Assembly (NCBI GenBank): GCA_030431975.1
Contig: JAUIHP010000003.1
Span: 186,001-250,000, forward strand
Direction: 5' to 3'
From: a bacterium
GTDB lineage: Bacteria; Eisenbacteria; RBG-16-71-46; CAIMUX01
Length of the DNA stretch: 64,000 nucleotides
The position numbers and the translations under genes are program-made. The notes under the pieces were generated by a model. It searched no databases, was not told where the DNA came from, and was given only the letters and a program-made list of their open reading frames with translations. This document shows, one piece after another, positions 8,114 to 16,972 of this stretch (positions are counted from its first letter, which is position 1; the number at the start of each line of letters is the position of its first letter).

Positions 8114-9721
8114 ATGGCCAAGGGCTCCGTGGGTTGGCTCGCTGCGATCCTCCTGTTTGCCTGCTCTTCGGGAGGCGATGACGACGCAGAGAGGGTGGGG
8201 GATCTCACCCAGACGTCTACCGTCGCGCGGGAGTACTGGTTCGACGGGATGTCACCCATTTCCATTCGTGGAGACCACACGTTCCAGTTTCGGCGGAACA
8301 ACGTCTCCTTTCTTGCGTGGGCCAGAACTCTCGAGGGCGGGCGAAAGGAAAGACGCCGGGTCCTTTTGCATTTTGACGCTCACAGCGATGCCCACCCGGC
8401 GCCTGTCCCTGAGGACACGGATGCGATTCGGCAGATGAACTGGGACGCGTCCGTTCGCTACGCCGCCGCACTTCCAATCAGTGCCTTCATCATGCCGGCA
8501 CTGCACTATGGTTGGATCGACGAAGTCTACTGGATTCAACCTCCGACATCGGGGTTTCGGGGTCCCTCAGAGACGGTTCGGTTTGATCTCGACGACTCCG
8601 GCCACGTGATTCGCCCGAGACGTTCGACTTCTTCGAACCCGAATTCGTCCAGTCCGGTAGATGATCCGCAGTACTGGGTGGAGGAGTCACAGAAGCTCCT
8701 GCGGGGCGAGCCTGTGTCCCGCGCCTTCGAGCTGAGCTATGCCTACCGAATTCCCGTCACCGAATGGGCTGGCGACTCATTCACGTTTCACTTTCTCAGC
8801 CTCGAGCAGATGAAAGAACGGGTGGACGCGGGTGATCTAAACGACTGTGAGGTGCTTCTGGACTTGGACCTGGATTACTTCGGGTCCGCGGGTCCGTTGC
8901 GCGCCTACGGACTGCTTTCGCCGGCGCCGCAGTCGGACGTAGCGGCCGGAAGCAAGGGTACGTTGGTTCCGTTTTTTCGACTCGACCCGGCGACGGCCTC
9001 TGCGGACTTCGAGCAGATCGAAGTGTGGATGCGCGAGTTGCGGCCGCGTGTGACGACCGTTTCCGAATCCCCGGACCATTCCTTGCGGGACCGACTGCCG
9101 CAGTATTGTCGCCGTGCCTTGGGAGCTCGCTCTGAGACCGATCCGATGATTCCCGCGCAGGTTCGAATCGGCTCTTCTGAACCTACAGGCGATGTTTCGC
9201 TGCGTCCCGAGTGTCAGACCTGGGTCGACCTTGGAACGCGGGACTCCCTCGCTGTGACGATCGAATGGGAGACGGTTCCGGCCGAGTCCATCGAAGTTTC
9301 CGTGTACTTCGATCCGAAGGGGGCTCGCGACATTCTCGCCGCGCGTTGGTGGGTCGAGGGCGGCCGCGATCGGGTTCGGTTTGCCGTCCCGCTGCCGCTG
9401 GACGAGGAGAGCCGCTTTCTCGACAACGGCTGGGACCTGGAGCTTCGACGCAACCACGATGGACTCCTACTTTGGACGGCGGGGTTTTCACTGGACCGGA
9501 ACGGCGCTCGACGGCGGCGTGTGGAGCGGTCCCTCTCGGCCACTGAGTCTGAGCTTGTCGGAACCAACCTGGACGTCCTTCCCGTCACGGCCTGGATCGA
9601 GTGGGCGGAGAAGAGAGGTTGGTCTCGCGACCGGATCCATGAACTGCTGTTGGCCGATCCCCGAACCTACGAAGCGAACTGCGAAGCGCGGGGCAGATTG
9701 AGGCCGGTCGCGCTAAAGTAG
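8114..9721 (+). CDS. UPF0489-domain lipoprotein
   Basis: 535 residues. The chosen ATG gives a lipoprotein signal (VGWLAAILLFACSSGG, lipobox LFAC), so the protein should sit on the envelope. The core (about 60-290) matches the UPF0489 pattern: LLHFDAHSDAHP, a long variable loop, then VLLDLDLDYFGS. These Asp/His clusters resemble the metal-binding loops of arginase/deacetylase-fold enzymes, so a hydrolase role is possible but unproven. The C-terminal 190 residues (SLAVTIEWETVPAESIEVSVYF and following) look like a beta-sandwich, perhaps a binding module. The frame extends upstream to 7949 but the signal peptide fixes the start. A strong hairpin follows the stop. Confidence 0.75.
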   Translation: MAKGSVGWLAAILLFACSSGGDDDAERVGDLTQTSTVAREYWFDGMSPISIRGDHTFQFRRNNVSFLAWARTLEGGRKERRRVLLHFDAHSDAHPAPVPEDTDAIRQMNWDASVRYAAALPISAFIMPALHYGWIDEVYWIQPPTSGFRGPSETVRFDLDDSGHVIRPRRSTSSNPNSSSPVDDPQYWVEESQKLLRGEPVSRAFELSYAYRIPVTEWAGDSFTFHFLSLEQMKERVDAGDLNDCEVLLDLDLDYFGSAGPLRAYGLLSPAPQSDVAAGSKGTLVPFFRLDPATASADFEQIEVWMRELRPRVTTVSESPDHSLRDRLPQYCRRALGARSETDPMIPAQVRIGSSEPTGDVSLRPECQTWVDLGTRDSLAVTIEWETVPAESIEVSVYFDPKGARDILAARWWVEGGRDRVRFAVPLPLDEESRFLDNGWDLELRRNHDGLLLWTAGFSLDRNGARRRRVERSLSATESELVGTNLDVLPVTAWIEWAEKRGWSRDRIHELLLADPRTYEANCEARGRLRPVALK

Positions 9722-9729
9722 ACGCAAAA

Positions 9730-9764
9730 GGAACACCGACGTCTGCGAAGGTCGTCGGTGTTCC
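9730..9764. terminator. bidirectional intrinsic terminator
   Basis: A perfect 12-bp stem (GGAACACCGACG and its complement) encloses an 11-base loop, with AAAA just before and TTGT after. It sits between two convergent genes, the UPF0489 lipoprotein and the beta-helix protein, and can serve both. Confidence 0.85.
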
Positions 9765-9789
9765 TTGTCGTTCCGCTCATGGAACCAAA

Positions 9790-11994
9790 TCAACGGGTGA
9801 GGACGATGCTCCTCGAAAGACGTTCCTCGCCGTTGGAAAGACGCATGTAGTACACACCGGCCGGCAGCTCCTGGCCGTCCGCCCCGCGCCCATCCCACTC
9901 CGCCTCATGACGACCGATCGCGACCGTGGCTTCGAAGACTCGCGAGACACGACGTCCCTGCGGATCAAAGACATCCAGAGACAACTCTTCGGGACTTTCC
10001 GTCACGATCGCAAACCGGACCTCAGACGGCGCCGGGTTCGGACCGAGTACTTCGAGCCGGATTCCATCGATGCCCGTGAGATGGTTCTCGACGTTCGACG
10101 GGGCACATTCACCCGGTGAGCAGGTCGTGCCATCACCCTGATAGCTTCCTCCGAACGGGTCACACAAAGTGGCCGCGGTCAGGAAACACTCGTCCGGAAG
10201 GCAGCAGGCTCCGGTGGGAATCTGCGGGAACGGACACCGGATCCACAGAGGTCCGATCAGGTTTCCGCAGGGTGAATTTACCGGCAGACATTCGGAACTC
10301 TCGGACAGATGAACATTGCCGAGAACCGTCGGCGCCTGTTCGCAGTCGACCGGGTCGCAGAGAAGCGGATTGGTCATGACCTGGGATCCGACGAAGTTGA
10401 CGGCGCCGGAAGTTCCGGAGGGCGAAGTTGCGCCGCAGCTGACCGTGACGATGCTTCCCGGATCGGCGTCCAGGTCGGTCCCGCCGCTCGCACTGCAGTT
10501 GTTCCAAACGATGCTGCGGTCCATCGTCACCGTTCCGTCCGCATCGATTCCGCCGCCGTGGTTAGAGGCAGAGTTGGAACTGACCGTCGAGCGATTCAGC
10601 GTCAGTTCCGAACTCGGGTCGACATGGAAACCGCCGCCATTGATCGCGGCGTTTCCGGAAACGACGACATGCTGCACCATTGCAGTTGCGGATTGAACGA
10701 GGCGGACGCCCGAACCGGCGTGGGTGGCGTAGCAACCGCGAATCTCTCCGCCTTCCATCTCCAGAGAACCGCCGACAACAGCCAGGCCGCCCTGAAATGC
10801 GTCGAGGATGCGAACGTTCTCGAGGACGAGGTTCGAGTTCACGGAGCGGATTCCACCGGCGCCACCGTTTTCTTCCGCGCGATTGGACTCGAGGAGGCTG
10901 TCGTAGAGGTAGAGCCCACCATCGGCGACTTCAAAGACTCCGCCGCGGGTCGCGTAGCCTTCTTCGAAGACACAGTTCTGAAACGTGGGAGTGGATCCGT
11001 CTTCGATGAGAACGGCGGCGCCGCGTCCCTGTGCGCCCAGGACCCGGCCGCGCAGAATGGTGAAGCCCTCGACGACCGACTCGGAGGTTTCGCCGGAATG
11101 GAAGTGAAAGGCTCGGCCGTCGTTCTGGCAGTCGATGATCGTCGAGGCAGGGCCGGCCTCCGCCCGCAGGGTGATGTTCTTACCCCCGAAGTCGAGGCGT
11201 TTGTTCCCGATGCCCATGTAGGTTCCGGCCGGGACGAGAACGGTCTCTCCTTCCGATGCCGCGTCGATCATGCTCTGCAAGGTCGTCGGTGGAGGGGGCG
11301 GGCTTTGCACGTACGCGCCGATACCGAGCGACTGCGTTGCTCCCCATGCGGCTGAGACGTCGTTCCAACCGGTCGGAAACCCAATACCCGGTGCGTAGTT
11401 GGTGACCGGGGTGCCGGGATTTCCGTCGACGTCGGCGCCGATGAACCACCCCGATATCTGTTGGGGCCAGTTGGTCCAGGAGCCGACCCACCACGGATCG
11501 GTCGTCGGGCAGTTTGGCATCGGGACCTCGTGGCGGCTGAGGCTCGGCCAAAAGGCGATGGGTCCCGGATCGACATCGACGACGACGCAGGCGACCGCGC
11601 CAGGGGTGCCACCAGCGTCGTCCCAGATGTAGACATCCATGACCTGGCCGACCTGGTTCCCGACCTGCGAGAAATCGAAGAGAGCCGAAGTGACCTCGAC
11701 CTCTCCCGGGTACTTTTCCGCGAAGGCGCCGTAGTCGGGCGGGACAATCCCTCCGTAGCGCCATGCGTAGCCGTTTTCATAGGAACCATCGGCATGGAAG
11801 ACGAGTGTGGTCCCACCTCGACCTTCTGCTCCGTCATCTTGAAGGACGCCCAACCCCGGCCCGACGGAGTCGACGGGACCTTCCGCAAACGCGCGATCGC
11901 ACGGCAAGAGGAACGGGAGCGCAGCCAGAAGGCAAAGAAGGGGTCGAATCGACAGCGAGGCCCGGAAAGACTGAGACGGAATGCAGGAACGCAT
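9790..11994 (-). CDS. secreted right-handed beta-helix protein with C-terminal sorting domain
   Basis: 734 residues in modules. A signal peptide is followed by an N-terminal domain (about 45-220) that recurs as a free-standing gene at 39515-40225: both have the pattern ENGYxWxYGGxVxPDYGxFAE, then DPGPxAFWPSxSRH and APGIGFPTGWNxVSxAWG. A parallel beta-helix (about 235-560) comes next, with pectate-lyase-like rungs (TIIDCQNDGRAFHF, VVSGNAAINGGGF, NSASNHGGGIDADG). Then a six-cysteine GACCLPDEC module (about 620-655) and a FlgD-like C-terminal domain (LSLDVFDPQGRRVSRVF, LPAGVYYMRL) of the type used for Por/T9SS sorting. The ATG at 11994 has AAAGGAG six bases upstream. It is likely a surface or released polysaccharide- or protein-binding factor; no enzyme residues are certain. 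Confidence 0.85.
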   Translation of the reverse strand: MRSCIPSQSFRASLSIRPLLCLLAALPFLLPCDRAFAEGPVDSVGPGLGVLQDDGAEGRGGTTLVFHADGSYENGYAWRYGGIVPPDYGAFAEKYPGEVEVTSALFDFSQVGNQVGQVMDVYIWDDAGGTPGAVACVVVDVDPGPIAFWPSLSRHEVPMPNCPTTDPWWVGSWTNWPQQISGWFIGADVDGNPGTPVTNYAPGIGFPTGWNDVSAAWGATQSLGIGAYVQSPPPPPTTLQSMIDAASEGETVLVPAGTYMGIGNKRLDFGGKNITLRAEAGPASTIIDCQNDGRAFHFHSGETSESVVEGFTILRGRVLGAQGRGAAVLIEDGSTPTFQNCVFEEGYATRGGVFEVADGGLYLYDSLLESNRAEENGGAGGIRSVNSNLVLENVRILDAFQGGLAVVGGSLEMEGGEIRGCYATHAGSGVRLVQSATAMVQHVVVSGNAAINGGGFHVDPSSELTLNRSTVSSNSASNHGGGIDADGTVTMDRSIVWNNCSASGGTDLDADPGSIVTVSCGATSPSGTSGAVNFVGSQVMTNPLLCDPVDCEQAPTVLGNVHLSESSECLPVNSPCGNLIGPLWIRCPFPQIPTGACCLPDECFLTAATLCDPFGGSYQGDGTTCSPGECAPSNVENHLTGIDGIRLEVLGPNPAPSEVRFAIVTESPEELSLDVFDPQGRRVSRVFEATVAIGRHEAEWDGRGADGQELPAGVYYMRLSNGEERLSRSIVLTR

Positions 11995-12185
11995 AGAGAA
12001 CTCCTTTGGGAAGCCTGCGACACCATTGCTGTCTCGGTCGGGCAGCAATGAGAGAGGGAGGAGCTGCGGCTCATAGAATACCAAGGAGGGGACTCACGGA
12101 ACAAGTCGATGTCTCAGCGCGCATCCTTTGACGTTGCGCTACGCTATACTGCCCACATCATGTCTCCAACCTGGGCCCCGAAATC

Positions 12186-12959
12186 GTGAGTGAACGTCCG
12201 CAGGATCCCGAGATGTCCCGGAGGGGGCCGTCCTTAGGACCGGTAGGGGGACCGGTAGGCCCTGGGATCGACCCGCTCGATCCGATGGAACAGGAACCGC
12301 TTACCCGTCCTGAATACATCTCCGCTATGGTGCATTTCTACCGGGGTGAGATGTACCGAAGCCAGGTCTGGCGGACCCGTCTGGACACGACGACGAACTG
12401 GGCGGTGGTCACCGTCGCGGGAATGGTCAGTTTCGCTTTTTCCCAGCCGAGCCTGCCGGCCGACGTCGTTCTGATCGCCAACGTTCTCGTTTCCATCTTC
12501 CTGGCGATCGAAGCCAGGCGGTATCGCTACTTTGCGGCGTTCCGGGCCCGCGTGCGGATGATCGAGGAGAACTTCTACCTGCCCATGCTGCGCCGGGATC
12601 TTCACAGTCCGAGGGAGAGTTGGCGCGAAAGCGTCGCCGACGACCTGGAGCGTCCGCGATTCAAGATCACGCAGTGGGAAGCGATCATGTTTCGGTTCCG
12701 CCGCAACTACGTCTTTCTGTTCGGCGCCATCTTCGTGACCTGGTGGGCCAAGCTCTACGTCCATCCGGTGCCCGCCGAAAGCCTGCACGAAGTCTATGTC
12801 CGCACCGGGCTCGGTGGGTTGTCGCCGGCCATCGCCACCGGACTCGTTCTTCTGTTCTATGGTACGCTCTTCGGTTTGCTGGCAACGCGCGGAGGCCGCT
12901 CCGCCGCCGCCGACGAGGTCCACGGACTGGACCGGACCGTCGGACGGTGGAACGTTTAA
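12186..12959 (+). CDS. DUF2270 integral membrane protein
   Basis: 257 residues, GTG start. A Pro/Gly-rich cytoplasmic N-terminus (about 40 residues) is followed by the DUF2270 pattern: MVHFYRGEMYRSQVWRTRLD, two close membrane spans (WAVVTVAGMVSFAFS and VLIANVLVSIFLAIE), the arginine-rich turn ARRYRYFAAFRARVRMIEENF, and later two more spans (YVFLFGAIFVTWWAKL; IATGLVLLFYGTLFGLL). The family is widespread in bacteria with no known function. The gene stands alone between a divergent secreted protein and ferritin; start confidence is moderate because no strong ribosome site is present. Confidence 0.85.
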   Translation: MSERPQDPEMSRRGPSLGPVGGPVGPGIDPLDPMEQEPLTRPEYISAMVHFYRGEMYRSQVWRTRLDTTTNWAVVTVAGMVSFAFSQPSLPADVVLIANVLVSIFLAIEARRYRYFAAFRARVRMIEENFYLPMLRRDLHSPRESWRESVADDLERPRFKITQWEAIMFRFRRNYVFLFGAIFVTWWAKLYVHPVPAESLHEVYVRTGLGGLSPAIATGLVLLFYGTLFGLLATRGGRSAAADEVHGLDRTVGRWNV

Positions 12960-13049
12960 GCACGGCCCGTCCGTGGCGGAAGCCAAACCAGTCGCCCGAT
13001 GCCACCGAGCTCTCATAGTGCTCAGGCCCACCGAAAGGAATTCTGACCG

Positions 13050-13559
13050 ATGCACAGCGACGCCATGCTGAAACTGCTCAATCGCCAGGTCGACCTCGAG
13101 ATCTTCTCCTCCAACCAGTACCGGCAAATGAGCGCCTGGTGCGAGATGAAGGGACTGCTCGGATGCGCCGCCTTCCTCAAGGCGCAAGCTGAAGAAGAGC
13201 TCGATCACATGCGTAAGCTTTGGGACTTCATCAACGAAACGAGCGGTCCCGCTCGGATGGGAGCACTCGAGGCGCCAAAGGCGGACTTCGAAAGTGTGAT
13301 CGAAGTCTTCGAGTCCGGGCTCGCCCACGAGAAGAAGGTGACCGCCGCGATCAACGAGATGGTCGAGCTGGCGTTGTCGGAGAAGGACTACGCCACTTTC
13401 AACTTCCTACAGTGGTACGTCACCGAGCAGGTGGAGGAGGAGGCTCTCTTCCAGACCATTCTCGAGCGAATGCATCTGATCGGTGCAGAGGATCGTGGCC
13501 TCTACTTCATCGACCAGGAAATCACGCAGATGCGGAGCCAGCTCGACAGCAAGGGCTAG
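13050..13559 (+). CDS. ftnA: bacterial non-haem ferritin
   Basis: 169 residues, the usual length of bacterial ferritins (about 165-175). The four-helix ferroxidase ligands are visible: Glu in QVDLEIFSSNQY (helix A), EEELDHMRKLW (helix B, Glu and His of the di-iron centre), the Glu in ESGLAHEKKVTAAI (helix C), and QWYVTEQVEEEALFQTI (helix D). It stores iron as ferric mineral in the cytoplasm and detoxifies Fe2+/peroxide. AAAGGA lies ten bases before the ATG. Together with the ferric ABC transporter further along it gives the organism iron uptake and storage, although the two loci are not adjacent. Confidence 0.93.
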   Translation: MHSDAMLKLLNRQVDLEIFSSNQYRQMSAWCEMKGLLGCAAFLKAQAEEELDHMRKLWDFINETSGPARMGALEAPKADFESVIEVFESGLAHEKKVTAAINEMVELALSEKDYATFNFLQWYVTEQVEEEALFQTILERMHLIGAEDRGLYFIDQEITQMRSQLDSKG

Positions 13560-13695
13560 CGTTCAGGTTGGTCGAACTTGAAAGGCCGCAATTGGGGAGT
13601 GGCGAGAAGCACCCCCTTGCCTCGGCTTGGCCTCCGCCTGGCTTCTGCCTCCGGTCCCAGGGGCCGCGGGCCGGGGCTCGGTGGCTTCGTCGATG

Positions 13696-14472
13696 TCAGG
13701 CCGCTTCTTTCCCCTCCGCCGCTGCAGATACCGCGACGAACTCTTTCCAGAGCATCTCCGTCAGCTTGTTGTCCGTGTCGTCATTCTCGGCAATGGCAAC
13801 GAGTTCGTCTTTGGTCAGGTATCCGACGGACTTCCGATGCTCGGAGGCGATGACGGAGTAGCGCCGATTCGAAGTAACGACGTCTTCGGCGGAATTGAAC
13901 TGCACCAACTGGACGCCCGGCTCTCCTTCCATCAACCGGTTCATGGTGTCGCCGTGGGCCGTCAGCAGAGTGGCCAAGGGGGTGCCGACCGGCATCGTGT
14001 GCTTGTCGACAGTCGAAGGAGTGGTCAACTTGTCGAGTTCTGCGTTGGTGGTCACGACGAACCGTCCGTCCTGAAGCTCGGTGATGACATCCGTGAACTG
14101 CTGCCCATCGATTTGATAAGTCGCGATGGCCGCCTTGCCCTGGGCGATGCCGTAGATCTCCAGCAGCGTGCGGTTCTCCGGGTGAACTTCGCTGACGGTG
14201 AGATTTTCGAAACCTCCGATTTGGACACCACCCTTGTCGAGTGCGACCGTCGCGATCTCGTCGTACGTGGACCAGTCCAGTTCCTGCTCTTCGAAGTCGG
14301 CGCGGGAGGCTGCCTCGAACTTGTGCTCTCCGTCGTAGACACCGCGGATCTGCCGGTAGATTTTGGCCGCGCCCATCCTGCACAACGTGCGTACGAGCTT
14401 GCCCTTGACCAGGTGGATGGCGATGAGAATGAGCAGGACGCCCACGGCGATGGCGATGAAGACAGGATTCAT
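13696..14472 (-). CDS. membrane-anchored protein of unknown function
   Basis: 258 residues. One N-terminal membrane span (VFIAIAVGVLLILIAIHLV) anchors a mixed alpha/beta domain with segments such as DWSTYDEIATVALDKGGVQIGGFENLTV and QFTDVITELQDGRFVVTTN. Charge around the span suggests the large domain is cytoplasmic or periplasmic depending on orientation; this cannot be decided by eye. No motif I recognise. A 332-residue open frame on the other strand (13627-14625) is its shadow. It is convergent with ferritin. The 236 bases upstream, to the TPR gene, hold nothing I could identify. Confidence 0.7.
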   Translation of the reverse strand: MNPVFIAIAVGVLLILIAIHLVKGKLVRTLCRMGAAKIYRQIRGVYDGEHKFEAASRADFEEQELDWSTYDEIATVALDKGGVQIGGFENLTVSEVHPENRTLLEIYGIAQGKAAIATYQIDGQQFTDVITELQDGRFVVTTNAELDKLTTPSTVDKHTMPVGTPLATLLTAHGDTMNRLMEGEPGVQLVQFNSAEDVVTSNRRYSVIASEHRKSVGYLTKDELVAIAENDDTDNKLTEMLWKEFVAVSAAAEGKEAA

Positions 14473-14708
14473 GTCGCTGCTACCCCTTGGCTGTCGACTC
14501 CCGGCGACCTAGTGGCAGAGGTCACTGAGATTCGTAATGCATTGCGGTTGATCCGGTTGTGGCCCAGTTCCGGCCGGGGCTCCTTCCGTAGTTCTGATTA
14601 TCGGCGGGGTTCAGCCCGTTCCTGAGGGGTGGGTGGGGCCGAGTCTGGGCTGGACCTCGAGCCGGTCTCGAAGGAGACTCAGGTTCAAACCAACCGAGGT
14701 CTGATCGC

Positions 14709-16844
14709 TTGTCCGACGACTCCCCAACTCATTCGATCTTCTCCGCCCCCGACCGGGCATTGCTCGCCGCCGTCGTGACGGCGGTGTTGTTGTTCTTCGC
14801 TGCGACGTGGGTGCCGGGCCCGGCTGCCTGGGGGCTCAATCACCTGGCCTACCTGCCCATCGGAACGCTTTCAGTTCTTACGGTCGTCTTCGGATCGGCC
14901 TTCGTTCCCGGCGTCGGCGACAGGATGGGGAGTGCGTTGGGCGGCGGGCTGGCCCGCTGGACTTTCGAGTCACGTCTCTTCTATCTCATCGGGGTTCCGC
15001 TGTTCGTGCTGGCGTTCGTCCTTCTTGGCCGAAGCAATCACTTCCTCGGAGACGGCGCCTGGCTGGCGTACGCGGTTCAGGAAGGCGAGCCCTTTCACTT
15101 CTTCGATTTTTGCCACTACCACCTGCACTACCAGATCTATCACGGGCTCGGCGGCTCGGTCTCCGGCCTGCAAATCTATCGTTGGAGTTCTATTCTCGCC
15201 GGGCTGCTTGCTGTGGTGACTTGGCGCGAACTCCTTCGCCGCCTGAGCTGGGAGTCCTGGCAGAAGTCTCTGGCGTTCATCTTGCTTCTGATGGGGCCTC
15301 CGGCGTTGCTCTTCTTCGGCTATCTGGAGAGTTACGCGTTCTCGTTCGTTTTCCTGACGGCTTTTCTTCTGGCGTCCATGCTGGTTTTCGAGGGACGACT
15401 CTCGCCGTGGATCGCAGGGGCGTTCTTCGGCGCCGCCTGGTTCTTTCACTTGGGGGTCGTGTTTTCGGCTCCGGCGTTGTGGGTTCTTGTTTGGCGAGCT
15501 CCGACGCCACGAAGCTTTCCGGCCCGTCTGCTTCAGGTTGGACTTCCGGCGTTGGCCGGCCCCTTGGTCGGCGCGCTGTTCTATCTCGCCTCGGGTTACG
15601 ACGCGGAATGGTTTCGGCGTGAGTTTCTAAACTCCAGTCAAGGTGGAGAGATCTTCGTCGGCCTGACAGGGGATCGCGGCCTCGTTTCCGCCACCCATTG
15701 GAAGGATCTGATCAACACCGCGGCACTGACCGGACTCGTTCCCATCGCAATCGTGCTGGCATCGATTCGGCGGCTTGGAAGTCGCATCCCGGATCCGACG
15801 GTTCAGCTTCTGGTCGTTCACCTGGTGGTCGTGGCGCTCATTCGCGCCGTGGTCGATGCCAAGTTGGGCGGAGCCAAAGACTGGGATCTGGTCGTCATGC
15901 ATTCGGCATCGCTCCCGCTTCTGGCCGTGAGTCTCCTCCGTCCGCCCCGGCAGAGTTCCGGTTCGGAGCTGTCACAAGGCTCGCTGCTGCATCCGACTCC
16001 AAGAATGGCCGCCGTCATCGCCCTGGCTTCCATCGTTGTTTACGTACCCTGGGTCTTGTTGCAGTCGCGGGAGGATGCCTCCCTCCGACGTCTGATCGAC
16101 GTGACCGTGGACGCTCCGGCCGAGACCGAGACGTTCGTCCTCGAGCACGTAGCTCGCATCTACAGGGAACAAGGTGATCTGGAACGCGCACGACCTCTCT
16201 ATGCAGAGAGTGTAAGACGTGCACCCGGTCACCTCCGGCTGCGGTTCAACTACGCCATTCTGCTGCTCGAGGTCGACCGTCCTGAGGAAGCGGATCGGGA
16301 ACTCGCGGTGGTCCTGGACAAGGATCCGAATCATGCACCCGCGCTCGAGGTTGCTGCCGCAAGAGCCGCGACGAGTCGACGCTGGGAGCAGGCGTTCGAA
16401 TTCTATTCCAGGCTTTGTGAGGTTTCGCCGGAACGTGCGGACCACTGGCAGTCTTTGGCCGGCGTTGCGTTTCAACTTTCTCGTTGGGAAGTTGCGGCCA
16501 AGGCCTACGACCGCGGCTATGCCACCTCGTCGGGTCCAAGACCTCTGGAAGCGGGGATGTCCTATCACCGGGTCGGGCGTCACGACGATGCCGCCGAGGT
16601 CTTTCGTTCGCTGCTTCGCGAGGGTGGCCAACGTGAGATGGAACCCGTTCTGCGGGTCGCCTTGGCGGGTGTTCTCATCGAAGCGGCGGATGCCCGGGTC
16701 GAGACGGAACCTGCGGCCGCGCTGAGCCGGCTCGAGGAAGCGGACCGGATTTTGCGTAGCTTGCAGGAAAGCCACCCGGACGACAGCACCGCGCCGGAGC
16801 TGCTGCGGCGAATCCGGGAGTTGCGCGAACAGCTTCGTCCGTAG
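14709..16844 (+). CDS. multi-pass membrane protein with C-terminal TPR region
   Basis: 711 residues. The first 460 contain about ten membrane spans with a large early loop (RSNHFLGDGAWLAYAVQ, HFFDFCHYHLHYQIYHGLGG) that resembles the first periplasmic loop of GT-C glycosyltransferases (DUF2723/PMT-like). A substrate and the key acidic residues cannot be assigned with confidence. The last 220 residues are tetratricopeptide repeats (ARIYREQGDLERARPLYAES, YAILLLEVDRPEEADREL, YHRVGRHDDAAEVFRSL). The start is a TTG with GAGG nine bases upstream. Such GT-C plus TPR proteins occur in bacterial surface-glycan or protein-glycosylation pathways; that role here is inference. Confidence 0.75.
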   Translation: MSDDSPTHSIFSAPDRALLAAVVTAVLLFFAATWVPGPAAWGLNHLAYLPIGTLSVLTVVFGSAFVPGVGDRMGSALGGGLARWTFESRLFYLIGVPLFVLAFVLLGRSNHFLGDGAWLAYAVQEGEPFHFFDFCHYHLHYQIYHGLGGSVSGLQIYRWSSILAGLLAVVTWRELLRRLSWESWQKSLAFILLLMGPPALLFFGYLESYAFSFVFLTAFLLASMLVFEGRLSPWIAGAFFGAAWFFHLGVVFSAPALWVLVWRAPTPRSFPARLLQVGLPALAGPLVGALFYLASGYDAEWFRREFLNSSQGGEIFVGLTGDRGLVSATHWKDLINTAALTGLVPIAIVLASIRRLGSRIPDPTVQLLVVHLVVVALIRAVVDAKLGGAKDWDLVVMHSASLPLLAVSLLRPPRQSSGSELSQGSLLHPTPRMAAVIALASIVVYVPWVLLQSREDASLRRLIDVTVDAPAETETFVLEHVARIYREQGDLERARPLYAESVRRAPGHLRLRFNYAILLLEVDRPEEADRELAVVLDKDPNHAPALEVAAARAATSRRWEQAFEFYSRLCEVSPERADHWQSLAGVAFQLSRWEVAAKAYDRGYATSSGPRPLEAGMSYHRVGRHDDAAEVFRSLLREGGQREMEPVLRVALAGVLIEAADARVETEPAAALSRLEEADRILRSLQESHPDDSTAPELLRRIRELREQLRP

Positions 16845-16972
16845 TCGGGAACAGTCCCTTTCCTCATTCTTGATTCGGGAACTGCTTATACCCAGCTGAC
16901 CCCACCCTTCGTAAAGTTCGATCAACAAGCGAAGGCCCCACCCGAGTCGAGAAACGCGAGGAGAAGCCAACG

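Noticed and set aside
10309-11355. 348-codon plus-strand frame
   Set aside because: Antisense shadow of the beta-helix protein, which has a signal peptide, ribosome site and recognisable rungs.
13627-14625. 332-codon plus-strand frame
   Set aside because: Antisense to the 258-residue membrane-anchored protein and overlapping a non-coding gap at both ends; no ribosome site.
14680-14700. tRNA T-loop-like GGTTCAAACC
   Set aside because: No acceptor stem, D-loop or anticodon stem can be drawn around it.
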